Below, piece by piece: positions 1 to 5,758 of a DNA stretch of 29,721 nucleotides. Position 1 is the first letter of the stretch, and each line of letters starts with the position of its first letter. The position numbers and the translations under genes are program-made. Below the pieces are notes generated by a model, which made no database searches, had not been told where the DNA came from, and was given only the letters and a program-made list of their open reading frames with translations. Source of the DNA: JACROF01 sp964533055 (GTDB lineage Bacteria > Patescibacteriota > Microgenomatia > Levybacterales > UBA12049); contig CAZHKZ010000010.1 in assembly GCA_964533055.1 (NCBI GenBank), positions 1 to 29,721 on the forward strand, written 5' to 3'.

Positions 1-109
1 TAGGTAGCTTTCTGCATACAACTTGTATGCATAAAGTAACCTACGATAAATGAGATACCCTAACTGTAAAAGTACAACGAGACCTAAATATATTTTGTGA
101 AGTATAGCA
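1..109 (-). promoter_or_regulatory. Promoter and structured 5' leader of an off-window gene (copy 1)
   Basis: On the minus strand an extended -10 (TGcTATACT, 109-101) is followed by a leader ending in a hairpin at about 1-44. The inner arms are TGCATACA/TGTATGCA and the outer arms (G)TAGG/CCTAC. The same promoter, a middle block (CTAACTGTAAA on the plus strand) and the same hairpin recur at 1827-1952 in front of the two-cold-shock-domain gene. The gene served by this copy must start left of position 1. It is probably a paralogue of the 1127-1795 gene, but that is inference because its coding part is not visible. Confidence 0.6.
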
Positions 110-143
110 TATCTGAAGCTAATGACCAGAAATTTACTGATGT

Positions 144-175
144 AAAAAATGGCGGTCAGAGTGTATCTGACCGCC
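144..175 (-). terminator. Intrinsic terminator of the 46-aa gene
   Basis: On the minus strand a 9-bp perfect stem (GGCGGTCAG/CTGACCGCC, 7-nt loop) is followed by A and six T. It lies 10 nt after the stop codon of the 185-325 gene. Confidence 0.8.
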
Positions 176-184
176 TGTAAAGTG

Positions 185-325
185 CTAGATAATGCTCCTC
201 CTCCTTTTGGTACGTCTTTTGTATCTCGAGTACAAATAGATAAGTACGAAAGTGATGAGTATCATCACAAGGACTGACAGGACTGGGTCTCTCTCGACTG
301 ATTCCCAGACCTTATTCAGGATCAT
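185..325 (-). CDS. Small single-span membrane protein (46 aa), unknown function
   Basis: A short ORF that fills the otherwise empty stretch between the two promoters here. Translation begins MILNKVWESVERD. A hydrophobic segment at about residues 15-32 (VLSVLVMILITFVLIYLY) follows, and the tail is strongly basic (SRYKRRTKRRR). This predicts one membrane helix with the C-terminus in the cytosol by the positive-inside rule. The start has a Shine-Dalgarno (GGGAGAGGA) 3 nt before ATG. An extended -10 (TGaTATACT) lies upstream and a perfect terminator directly downstream, so the unit is complete. I recognise no family. The complete set of signals argues for a real gene despite its size. Confidence 0.65.
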   Translation of the reverse strand: MILNKVWESVERDPVLSVLVMILITFVLIYLYSRYKRRTKRRRSII

Positions 326-361
326 TGTTCCTCTCCCTGGTTGGAAAAAGTGCCTTGACAG

Positions 362-370
362 AGTATATCA
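362..370 (-). promoter_or_regulatory. Extended -10 promoter of the 46-aa gene
   Basis: TGaTATACT reads on the minus strand from 370 to 362. No good -35 is visible, as is usual for extended -10 promoters. The predicted start near 355 gives a leader of about 30 nt containing GGCACTTTTT, similar to the CGCACTTTT element in other cassettes. Confidence 0.5.
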
Positions 371-419
371 AAATCTAATGGTTAAATAAAGTTATAGGAC
401 ATTTTAACCTTCAGTAATT

Positions 420-448
420 TTGTCTAGATGATGCATATATGCTAAACT
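420..448 (+). promoter_or_regulatory. Promoter of the 154-aa cassette gene
   Basis: TTGTCT, 17 nt, then TAAACT preceded by TGc. Just after it comes TATAGGGACGTC, similar to TATAGGTCGTC directly after the -10 at 2029-2034. The leader then contains TCGCACTTTTAG and an AAAGGA Shine-Dalgarno. Confidence 0.55.
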
Positions 449-486
449 ATAGGGACGTCAATTCGCACTTTTAGAAAGGATGTTCA

Positions 487-951
487 ATGGGTACTCAGGG
501 GGATTATTTTGCTCATTATGTCAAATTGAGCAAGATGATCAATGTTGGTCCAAGCGAATGTCTGGTCGGCGACAATAAGATCTCGTTGCCAGACTCATGT
601 GGTCGCAATGACGATCAGTGTGCGCTGATCGTCCATAGAGTGCCTGATGGAGTAATGATATACTCCCGACTCCTAGGGATCACAGAGAAGATGAAGGGGA
701 TGTTGGATGGGGACAATCCTGACCTTCCCTTCTTCTCGCACTTTTATATCAACCAGGCATGCCTTGTGAGCCTGTATCTTGAAGGTACAGTCTCAAAAGA
801 GGATATTGCTCAGGCTGATTGGGGGACGAGTCCTGTGATTCTTTATGTTGCGCTCGAGAGCGCCTTCTACCGTTTTGAGGTGGGCGAGGACCCATCTCTG
901 CTTGGAGCTGTGCTCTATGACGGTCGGGTGAACCCCATTTTTTGTCGGTAA
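487..951 (+). CDS. Unknown cassette protein (154 aa), paralogue of 2075-2515
   Basis: ATG lies 6 nt after AAAGGA (475-480), which fixes the start. The protein is soluble and acidic, with no signal peptide or membrane segment. The C-terminal half contains ACLVSLYLEGTVSKEDI, which matches AAIFLYLEGLITDQQL in the 2075-2515 protein at a similar position. Both proteins also carry strand-rich segments around it, so I read them as divergent paralogues. The gene is a complete unit with its own promoter and an intrinsic terminator that is identical over 28 nt to the one behind the paralogue. I do not recognise a family or catalytic motif. Confidence 0.75.
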   Translation: MGTQGDYFAHYVKLSKMINVGPSECLVGDNKISLPDSCGRNDDQCALIVHRVPDGVMIYSRLLGITEKMKGMLDGDNPDLPFFSHFYINQACLVSLYLEGTVSKEDIAQADWGTSPVILYVALESAFYRFEVGEDPSLLGAVLYDGRVNPIFCR

Positions 952-959
952 CTTTTCAT

Positions 960-991
960 GGCGGTCATGCATTTTGCAGGGCCGCCTTTTT
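960..991 (+). terminator. Intrinsic terminator (copy 1 of a duplicated terminator)
   Basis: GGCGGTC pairs with GGCCGCC, with an inner TGC/GCA stem, followed by five T. The 28 nt at 959-986 recur unchanged at 2549-2576. Confidence 0.85.
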
Positions 992-1070
992 CTTGCCGAT
1001 GTTTTTGAAGAAGTTAAATAGATAGAAGTATTCATCACTATTAAGTAAGAGCAGCTTATTTTTTCCAAAG

Positions 1071-1099
1071 AAAAACCCCACCTTGTCCAAAGATGGGGT
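1071..1099 (-). terminator. Intrinsic terminator of the cold-shock-domain gene
   Basis: On the minus strand the ACCCCA/TGGGGT stem with a 13-nt loop runs into TTTTT, 28 nt after the stop codon of the 1127-1795 gene. Confidence 0.75.
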
Positions 1100-1126
1100 T
1101 GTGTTTAGTGTTAGATAGGATGGAGT

Positions 1127-1795
1127 TTAGTATCGTGGGAGTCGCTGATCCTCTGGTACGCCTGCGATTTCTTCGGCAGAATACCATTCTGATGCCTTGC
1201 ACCAGAACTGGGCACGAAATCCTCTTGGTGGATGAGACGGGAGAAGGATGACTTGCTCACTCACTCCTGGTAGATTGGTGATGCCGAGTTCTCTCTGTGA
1301 CTTACTAAATCTGACTGAGCCAGCTTCAATGAGAGGCGGTCTCCAATCTTCATAGTGAATGAATGCATCCAGCCCTCGAAGTGGTCCTTGCGTCAAGGTC
1401 TCTGCGAAACCAAACAAGCGCTCTGAATTGAACATGCGTATTGAGCCTGTGATTGGCGCAGATACACTATCTTTTCCAGCCTGTTGGGCTGGAAGATATG
1501 CCCCTTCCCATTCGATCGCAGTCGTCCATGGATCGGCCCGAGGGCGATCGCTGAGATTTGAGATCATAAATACAACTTTATCTCCCACTTTTGGCGGCAA
1601 CTTGGTCAAGCTACCGTCTTGGGAGAAATGTGAGAATCTCGGTGATCGATCTCCGGTGACTGCGAATTGTCGGTCAGCTTGGTGAAAGAATATGCTGAAT
1701 CCGCCTAGATCACTCGAGGCGATAAAGCCGTAGTTTCTTAGTGGGAAATAATTCTTCACAATGCCAGTGTAGATCTTTCGAGAAGAATTGGACAT
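1127..1795 (-). CDS. Protein with two cold-shock (CSD) domains
   Basis: A probable nucleic-acid-binding protein of 222 aa, about three times the usual 65-70 aa of a CspA protein. The first CSD is at about residues 9-90: TGIVKNYF, then an RNP1-like NYGFI (21-25) and an RNP2-like IFFH (35-38), then KVGDKVVF and PRADPW near the end. A second, more divergent copy spans about 115-165: GSIRMFN, LFGFA (127-131), FIHY (145-148), GSVRF. The last 50 residues have no recognised domain. The start is supported by AAAAGGAGA ahead of ATG. The leader is about 140 nt and structured, reminiscent of the long leader of cspA, where leader structure is known to sense cold. The CSD assignment is by motif; the cellular role is inferred. 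Confidence 0.75.
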   Translation of the reverse strand: MSNSSRKIYTGIVKNYFPLRNYGFIASSDLGGFSIFFHQADRQFAVTGDRSPRFSHFSQDGSLTKLPPKVGDKVVFMISNLSDRPRADPWTTAIEWEGAYLPAQQAGKDSVSAPITGSIRMFNSERLFGFAETLTQGPLRGLDAFIHYEDWRPPLIEAGSVRFSKSQRELGITNLPGVSEQVILLPSHPPRGFRAQFWCKASEWYSAEEIAGVPEDQRLPRY

Positions 1796-1952
1796 CGCTA
1801 GTCTCCTTTTCCGATTCCTACTTCGCGTAGGTAGCTTTCTGCATACAAGCTGTATGCATAAAGTAGCCTACGAAAAGTGTACATCCTAACTGTAAATGTG
1901 CTATCTACTGCTAAGATCAACTTAGCCTCAATATAGTGCGTGAAGTATAGCA
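1796..1952 (-). promoter_or_regulatory. Promoter and ~140-nt structured leader of the CSD gene (copy 2)
   Basis: An extended -10 (TGcTATACT, 1952-1944) predicts a start near 1937. The leader holds a 45-nt hairpin (1871-1827): GUAGG/CCUAC outer stem, 3x3 internal loop, CUU/AAG, a 2x2 loop and an 8-bp UGCAUACA/UGUAUGCA stem. The 3' arm CCUAC (1831-1827) can instead pair with GUAGG at 1821-1817, 8 nt before the Shine-Dalgarno region, so two exclusive folds are possible. Promoter, middle block and hairpin recur at 1-109. Confidence 0.65.
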
Positions 1953-2004
1953 CAATTGAGGCTAGAACTCAGCTCATAGAAAAATATATATTAAGCCTAT
2001 ATAA

Positions 2005-2034
2005 TTGTACATCCAAATGCTATTTTGCTATAAT
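2005..2034 (+). promoter_or_regulatory. Promoter of the 146-aa cassette gene
   Basis: TTGTAC, 18 nt, TATAAT with an upstream TGc. It is followed at once by TATAGGTCGTC, a variant of the element after the 443-448 -10 box. Confidence 0.65.
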
Positions 2035-2074
2035 ATAGGTCGTCTTTTGTATCTAGTCGAAAGGTCACAATGCA

Positions 2075-2515
2075 ATGATAGCGATGCTCGAGCGAATAGA
2101 TGCAGTTGATCAGACTGGGGGCAAAAGCCCCCATTTCACTCTCTGGGATGATGGAAGCGCTACGATCTTTGGTCGTAGGTGCAAACGAGAAGATGGAAGA
2201 TGGTTGCTCTCGCAAGAAGACTCAGATCTCTTGGGAGAGATCGAACCCGACCCATGTTGGAGCTTGGAGCTCCAAAAGATCGTCACTTCGGCGATCGATT
2301 CATCGGAGGGTGTCTCCTATGTCATCATGCACTGGGAGGCTGCCATTTTTCTTTATCTGGAGGGATTGATCACAGATCAGCAGTTGCGAGAAGCACCTCA
2401 GAACGATGATCAATTCCTGGCTATCGCCATGTCTGTCTGCGGTGAGCAGATCGAGGTCGACTTCAGCCTAACCGTTGAAAGTCATGAGTTCGGGGCATAC
2501 TTCGTCGTAGACTGA
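2075..2515 (+). CDS. Unknown cassette protein (146 aa), paralogue of 487-951
   Basis: The start is ATG at 2075, 10 nt after GAAAGG. An ATG at 2070 is out of frame and stops after two codons, overlapping this start. The protein is soluble and acidic, without signal peptide or membrane helix. It contains AAIFLYLEGLITDQQL in the second half, matching the 487-951 protein, and ends with a strand-rich segment (IEVDFSLTVESHEFGAYFVVD region). Its terminator shares 28 identical nt with that of its paralogue. No family recognised. A 16-nt sequence inside the gene (2285-2300) recurs just after it (2531-2546). Confidence 0.75.
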   Translation: MIAMLERIDAVDQTGGKSPHFTLWDDGSATIFGRRCKREDGRWLLSQEDSDLLGEIEPDPCWSLELQKIVTSAIDSSEGVSYVIMHWEAAIFLYLEGLITDQQLREAPQNDDQFLAIAMSVCGEQIEVDFSLTVESHEFGAYFVVD

Positions 2516-2549
2516 GCAGGGTGGCTCTTAACTTCGGCGATCGATTATT

Positions 2550-2584
2550 GGCGGTCATGCATTTTGCAGGGCCGCCACTTTTTT
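2550..2584 (+). terminator. Intrinsic terminator (copy 2 of a duplicated terminator)
   Basis: The same GGCGGTC...GGCCGCC hairpin as at 960-986, followed by AC and six T. It also lies at the 3' end of the convergent 2587-2805 gene, but no T-run is present in that direction. Confidence 0.85.
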
Positions 2585-2586
2585 AC

Positions 2587-2805
2587 CTATTTTTCTGCAA
2601 AATTTTTCCCGTGTTTGCGCGATAAAAGATCGTGCGCCACATCCTCAGCTTCATTTTTAAGACTTTCAGATACTATCTCAGACTGTGCTTGGATCTCAAA
2701 TGTATTATCACGATAATTGATCTTTAAAAGTATTGCACTTTCTGCATCTTCTAAGTGATACTGTGCCTGTTGAAAAATAAACTTCTGAATATGTTGTACT
2801 TTCAT
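2587..2805 (-). CDS. Small hypothetical protein (72 aa)
   Basis: The start is well supported: GGAGAGGAGGT lies directly before ATG on the minus strand. The protein looks mixed alpha/beta (QKFIFQQAQYHLEDAESAI, then ILLKINYRDNTFEIQAQ, then a helical tail rich in E, D and K). It has no cysteine cluster, membrane segment or signal peptide. I recognise no family. It sits between the two accessory units at 2075 and 3102 and probably belongs to the same island. A possible -10 (TAGAAT, about 2845) lies upstream but is weak. Confidence 0.65.
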   Translation of the reverse strand: MKVQHIQKFIFQQAQYHLEDAESAILLKINYRDNTFEIQAQSEIVSESLKNEAEDVAHDLLSRKHGKNFAEK

Positions 2806-3037
2806 ACTACCTCCTCTCCTTAAAGATTCTTAACGGTACTATTCTAGTTTTGAGGTCGCTAAAGTGGGAAAAGCAGAATACTGCTGTCAAGAATTAACGT
2901 GACTGACAACAACAAGAGGTTGAAGAAATACTCACTAACATTATGACCAAAGTATAAAATATTGATCGGTATGATTGCAAGCGATGCATGTTGGTCCCTC
3001 TCTAGGCGGGTAAGCAGGACTGATCGTCCGTTGGACG
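2806..3037. other. Intergenic stretch without a recognised gene
   Basis: It holds the leader and probable promoter of the 2587-2805 gene. A plus-strand TATAAAAT (2954-2961) is followed by a 9-codon ORF at 2985 and a small hairpin (TCGTCC/GGACGA, 3024-3038). None of these forms a convincing gene. Confidence 0.4.
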
Positions 3038-3078
3038 AAAAAAGCCCCGCCTATCAAGTTAGACTTGAAGGGCGGGGC
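3038..3078 (-). terminator. Strong intrinsic terminator of the 3102-3623 gene
   Basis: On the minus strand GCCCCGCC pairs with GGCGGGGC around an inner CAAG/CTTG stem, followed by six T. Confidence 0.85.
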
Positions 3079-3085
3079 GGGTGAT

Positions 3086-3096
3086 TACTATTGGAA
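3086..3096 (+). repeat. Left arm of an 11-bp inverted repeat around the 3102-3623 gene
   Basis: TACTATTGGAA here is the exact reverse complement of TTCCAATAGTA at 3708-3718. The match continues imperfectly to about 17 bp. The two arms flank exactly one gene and its leader. Confidence 0.5.
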
Positions 3097-3101
3097 TTAG
3101 A

Positions 3102-3623
3102 CTAGTCCTCGGGCTGATCTTCCTCGGTCTTTTGTCCCCACTCTTGGCGGGGATATTGGAGGCTGAGATCATACCAGGATTTATGGTTTGCCCATAGGAG
3201 ATCCTGAGCTCTCACTACTTCGACCTGGGTATCTCCCTTGGCAACTCGCAGATTATTGGCAAAAGACCATTTGACAATACTCTTTGCGAGCATTCTGTCC
3301 ATCAGCCTGTTTTGAACGAGTGCTGTACTGCCGAAGAAGGTGCTGTTGATCGCTTTCGCGATCGCGATTTCAAAGACTGCCGGGTCGACTCCTAGTTTGG
3401 TGCCTAGCCCGTGTTCCAGGGCATAGAGCACATTCTTAAGGAATGGGATCCGGGCCAGCTCTTGCAGGTCGTCATCGTTGAATTCGGTCTGGTCACTGAG
3501 GTAGCCATAGAATGGCTCTGAGTAGTGATGAAGAATCATTCTGATGAAGAGATTTTGGGTCTCATCATCTGTGAGGGCAATGCCCTTCGAAAAATCAGTA
3601 GAGGTCCGGCTGTTAGATGACAT
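3102..3623 (-). CDS. Unknown, mostly helical protein (173 aa)
   Basis: The open frame extends upstream, but ATG at 3623 is the better start because AGGAGAT lies 3 nt before it; the upstream part overlaps a leader hairpin. The predicted fold is almost all helical (FIRMILHHYSEPFYGYL, LQELARIPFLKNVLYALEH, VFEIAIAKAINSTF), with no membrane segment and a polar acidic tail (KTEEDQPED). I recognise no family. The gene has its own extended -10 promoter, a leader of about 110 nt with a long hairpin, and a strong terminator. An inverted repeat brackets it. Confidence 0.7.
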   Translation of the reverse strand: MSSNSRTSTDFSKGIALTDDETQNLFIRMILHHYSEPFYGYLSDQTEFNDDDLQELARIPFLKNVLYALEHGLGTKLGVDPAVFEIAIAKAINSTFFGSTALVQNRLMDRMLAKSIVKWSFANNLRVAKGDTQVEVVRAQDLLWANHKSWYDLSLQYPRQEWGQKTEEDQPED

Positions 3624-3652
3624 ATGATCTCCTAAAATTGCATACGCCATGC

Positions 3653-3747
3653 ACGTTTGATGGCGCCTAGGATACTCCATATATCCTAGCCACCATCAAC
3701 GTATTAGTTCCAATAGTATGTAAAGGTACTTGAGCCTGAGTGTATCA
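3653..3747 (-). promoter_or_regulatory. Promoter and leader hairpin of the 3102-3623 gene
   Basis: An extended -10 (TGaTACACT, 3747-3739) is followed by a leader with a large hairpin at 3699-3657. TTGATGG/CCATCAA (7 bp), a 3x3 internal loop and CTAGGAT/ATCCTAG (7 bp) close a 9-nt loop. The outer stem may extend by ACG/CGT. The Shine-Dalgarno lies about 24 nt downstream. A regulatory role is inferred. Confidence 0.55.
3708..3718 (-). repeat. Right arm of the 11-bp inverted repeat
   Basis: TTCCAATAGTA on the plus strand pairs with 3086-3096. In the minus-strand transcript the two arms lie in the 5' leader and just after the stop codon, so they could also pair within the mRNA. Confidence 0.5.
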
Positions 3748-3802
3748 TTTTTATGCCTAAATATCAAATTCTATAGGACGTCTTTCTGTAAAGTCGAGGT
3801 GA

Positions 3803-3808
3803 TACAAT
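3803..3808 (+). promoter_or_regulatory. -10 box of the ferredoxin-reductase-like gene
   Basis: TGaTACAAT ends 10 nt before the ATG at 3819, which predicts a leader of only about 4 nt. No Shine-Dalgarno can fit. TATAGGACGTC lies upstream at 3772-3782. Confidence 0.5.
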
Positions 3809-3818
3809 ACCGATACTA

Positions 3819-4511
3819 ATGAAGCAACAATACTCGCTAAAAGTCACAAAGATCAGGCAAGACGCGCCAGATGTCGTAAGTATTTTCTTCCAGAAGCCAT
3901 CTGATTTTTTATACAACGCAGGGGACTGTATCGACATTGGTTTTAAAGATAGTGCACTAGGTAGGAAGACTTTTTCATTTGCCTCGTCACCCTTGGAGGA
4001 TGATCTCTATATTACCTATAAAAAGGGCATAAGTGCCTATAAAAAGAAGATGCAGACACTAAATGTAGGAGATAGTGTGCAGGTCATACACTACGGGAGC
4101 AATTTTGTTTTTCATCCTGGGAAAAGAAGTATTTTTATCGCAGGTGGGGTAGGAGTAACTCCTCTTCGAAGCATGATCTACACCAGTCTTCAAGATTCTT
4201 CTCAAGAGGAGATGATACTGGTGTATCTGAACAATTCAAACGACTTCGTCTTTGACGCTGAATTCCTAGACTGGCAAAAAGATCATCCACATTTTCGCTA
4301 TATACCACTAAATACGGTGCAGAAGGGGAGGATTTCAGAGCAAATGCTGATGGATAATCTTCCAGCTGTATCTTCTTCCCCATATGACTTTTATATCTCA
4401 GGACCACCACTTATGATCGATGCTGTCAGCAGTATTATTGAGGACCTAGGTCTTACAGATCACATCATCCATACAGATAGTTTCGACGGCTATACTCAAG
4501 AATTGGAGTAG
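3819..4511 (+). CDS. Ferredoxin-NAD(P)H reductase-like flavoprotein (FNR family)
   Basis: A predicted FAD- and NAD(P)H-binding oxidoreductase of 230 aa, the usual length of the two-domain core. The FAD-binding barrel has RKTFSFASSP (49-58), matching the RxYS motif, after a glycine-containing strand (NAGDCIDIGF). The nucleotide-binding domain has GGVGVTPLRSM (109-119), then a late SGPP motif near 195 and a C-terminal DSFDGY. No 2Fe-2S cysteine cluster is present, so the electron partner is a separate protein or an unknown acceptor. It is followed within 40 nt by a membrane-anchored protein. The family call is firm; the substrate is unknown. Confidence 0.85.
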   Translation: MKQQYSLKVTKIRQDAPDVVSIFFQKPSDFLYNAGDCIDIGFKDSALGRKTFSFASSPLEDDLYITYKKGISAYKKKMQTLNVGDSVQVIHYGSNFVFHPGKRSIFIAGGVGVTPLRSMIYTSLQDSSQEEMILVYLNNSNDFVFDAEFLDWQKDHPHFRYIPLNTVQKGRISEQMLMDNLPAVSSSPYDFYISGPPLMIDAVSSIIEDLGLTDHIIHTDSFDGYTQELE

Positions 4512-4514
4512 GAC

Positions 4515-4544
4515 TTGACGCCTGGTATTGATGAGGTACATACT
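4515..4544 (+). promoter_or_regulatory. Predicted leaderless promoter for the 4551 start
   Basis: TTGACG (4515-4520), 18 nt, CATACT (4539-4544), then 6 nt to ATG 4551. The TTG that could be taken as an upstream start codon is the first triplet of this -35 box. Confidence 0.5.
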
Positions 4545-4550
4545 GATGGT

Positions 4551-5288
4551 ATGTTCGTAGATCCTGAGGATCCAGAGAAGGAGAAGAAGATCAGGGATGC
4601 TGAAGGCAAGTTCGTTAGCAAGAAGACTGATCCGATAGATACTGCCAAAAAGACAGTGGAGGTCTCAGGTCCCATCGCTGTGGTCAGGGAAGCTATCAAG
4701 GATCCTTCCATCGATAAGCCACTTTTATCAGTTCAGATCAACAATCCATTTCGAAAGCTATTTCTTTGGATCAAAGAGATTAAGAACAAGCAGACGACTA
4801 CCTTTGAATTTAAGATCAAAATTCCTCTTATCGCACTACCAGTTTTTCTCGTAGTCCTTGGGAGCGCATTTACCTTCTTTTTTAACTTGGGCAAAGATGC
4901 ACAGAAGCAAGTAGAAGCTCCAGTCATGGTGGTGCCTACGCCAATTGCCACAAAAGCAGCTATTTTGACTTCAAAAGTAGGCACGATTAAGGGGACGTAT
5001 CAAGTGTTGGGACTCATGGCCCAAGCCTTAGAGACTCCTACCGTTATTCCAACCTCGGCTCCTACATCAACTCCCTCTCCAATTCCGACGAATACGCCCA
5101 CACCTACGCCACTTCCCTCACGCTATGTCCTTTTGGATAAAGATGAGAAGATCATTTTCTTGGTAGTGCCAAGTGCTATAAAAATGGATAAATACATCGA
5201 TAAAAGAGTGCTCGTGACCGGGCTTTATGATGAGGAAAAGAGGAAAATGGAAGTTAAGAAGGCGTCAGATATTGAAGTTCTGCCATAG
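4551..5288 (+). CDS. Single-pass membrane protein with Pro/Thr linker, unknown function
   Basis: The protein has about 245 aa from ATG 4551; an in-frame TTG at 4515 would add 12 residues. The N-terminal ~85 residues are charged and probably cytosolic. One membrane helix follows (about residues 90-112, IPLIALPVFLVVLGSAFTFF). Outside the membrane a segment of about 50 residues leads to a linker of repeated proline and threonine (TSTPSPIPTNTPTPTPLP). The C-terminal ~55 residues (YVLLDKDEKIIFLVVPSA to the end) look like a small beta domain, possibly OB-like; that is a guess from strand pattern. The topology suggests a sensor or surface anchor. It lies between an FNR-like gene and a zinc ribbon gene. 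Confidence 0.7.
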   Translation: MFVDPEDPEKEKKIRDAEGKFVSKKTDPIDTAKKTVEVSGPIAVVREAIKDPSIDKPLLSVQINNPFRKLFLWIKEIKNKQTTTFEFKIKIPLIALPVFLVVLGSAFTFFFNLGKDAQKQVEAPVMVVPTPIATKAAILTSKVGTIKGTYQVLGLMAQALETPTVIPTSAPTSTPSPIPTNTPTPTPLPSRYVLLDKDEKIIFLVVPSAIKMDKYIDKRVLVTGLYDEEKRKMEVKKASDIEVLP

Positions 5289-5308
5289 GATTGGATGATA
5301 AGTCACAT

Positions 5309-5337
5309 TTGGTGTTTGGGCACAAATATGGTATACT
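5309..5337 (+). promoter_or_regulatory. Predicted leaderless promoter for the zinc-ribbon gene
   Basis: TTGGTG, 17 nt, TGgTATACT, then 7 nt to GTG at 5345. The promoter lies inside what would be the first codons if the upstream TTG (5291) were used. Confidence 0.6.
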
Positions 5338-5344
5338 ATCCGTA

Positions 5345-5611
5345 GTGCCAGTAATACAACAACCTACCAGTGTATCTAAATGTAGACAGTGTGGTTCTGA
5401 TCTCATCCTCATCAGTCAAAAGACACAAAGACTAGAAAATTCTTATTCAGACACCACCACTACTGTCTATCGATGTTCAAATGAAGAATGCCAGAAAGAC
5501 ATTGATAAAAATGTCATGAAGCGTCAAGAGCAGCTTGCTATTCAGGAAGAAGCAAAGAAAAAGCGTCTTCTTGCATCGCAAAAACCCACTAAAGCCTCAG
5601 CCGAAGCCTAG
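5345..5611 (+). CDS. Small zinc-ribbon protein (88 aa)
   Basis: CRQC and, about 30 residues later, CSNEEC form a likely four-cysteine zinc site (spacing CxxC...CxxxxC). The strand TTTTVYRC leads into the second half. A basic helical tail follows (KNVMKRQEQLAIQEEAKKKR) and ends low-complexity. The frame is open from TTG 5291, but GTG 5345 is preferred: a -35/-10 pair lies between the two and ends 7 nt before GTG, matching the leaderless pattern of neighbouring genes. No specific family is recognised. A role in nucleic-acid or protein binding is possible. Confidence 0.65.
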   Translation: MPVIQQPTSVSKCRQCGSDLILISQKTQRLENSYSDTTTTVYRCSNEECQKDIDKNVMKRQEQLAIQEEAKKKRLLASQKPTKASAEA

Positions 5612-5722
5612 GCTTCGCCAGAATACAGCAGCTACTATAAAGTATTAAGTGATATCCTTTATTTAAATTTACGTTGTATACCTATTACCTCCTACTTTAT
5701 ACTAAAACTCTCTAGCCATTCA

Positions 5723-5751
5723 TTGAACTCAAAGTGTTTTTAAGCTACAAT
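5723..5751 (+). promoter_or_regulatory. Leaderless promoter of ileS
   Basis: TTGAAC (5723-5728), exactly 17 nt, TACAAT (5746-5751), then 7 nt to ATG 5759. Transcription is predicted to begin at or one base before the start codon. Confidence 0.75.
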
Positions 5752-5758
5752 TGAGGCT

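Noticed and set aside
793..1068. Minus-strand ORF of 91 codons
   Set aside because: It overlaps the 487 gene and its terminator, has no Shine-Dalgarno, and its sequence looks like a reading of the other strand.
2954..3043. Possible small RNA or 9-codon leader peptide on the plus strand
   Set aside because: TATAAAAT, a short ORF and a small hairpin are present, but no plus-strand T-run follows and nothing on that strand lies downstream. The strong hairpin at 3044-3078 fits the minus-strand gene.
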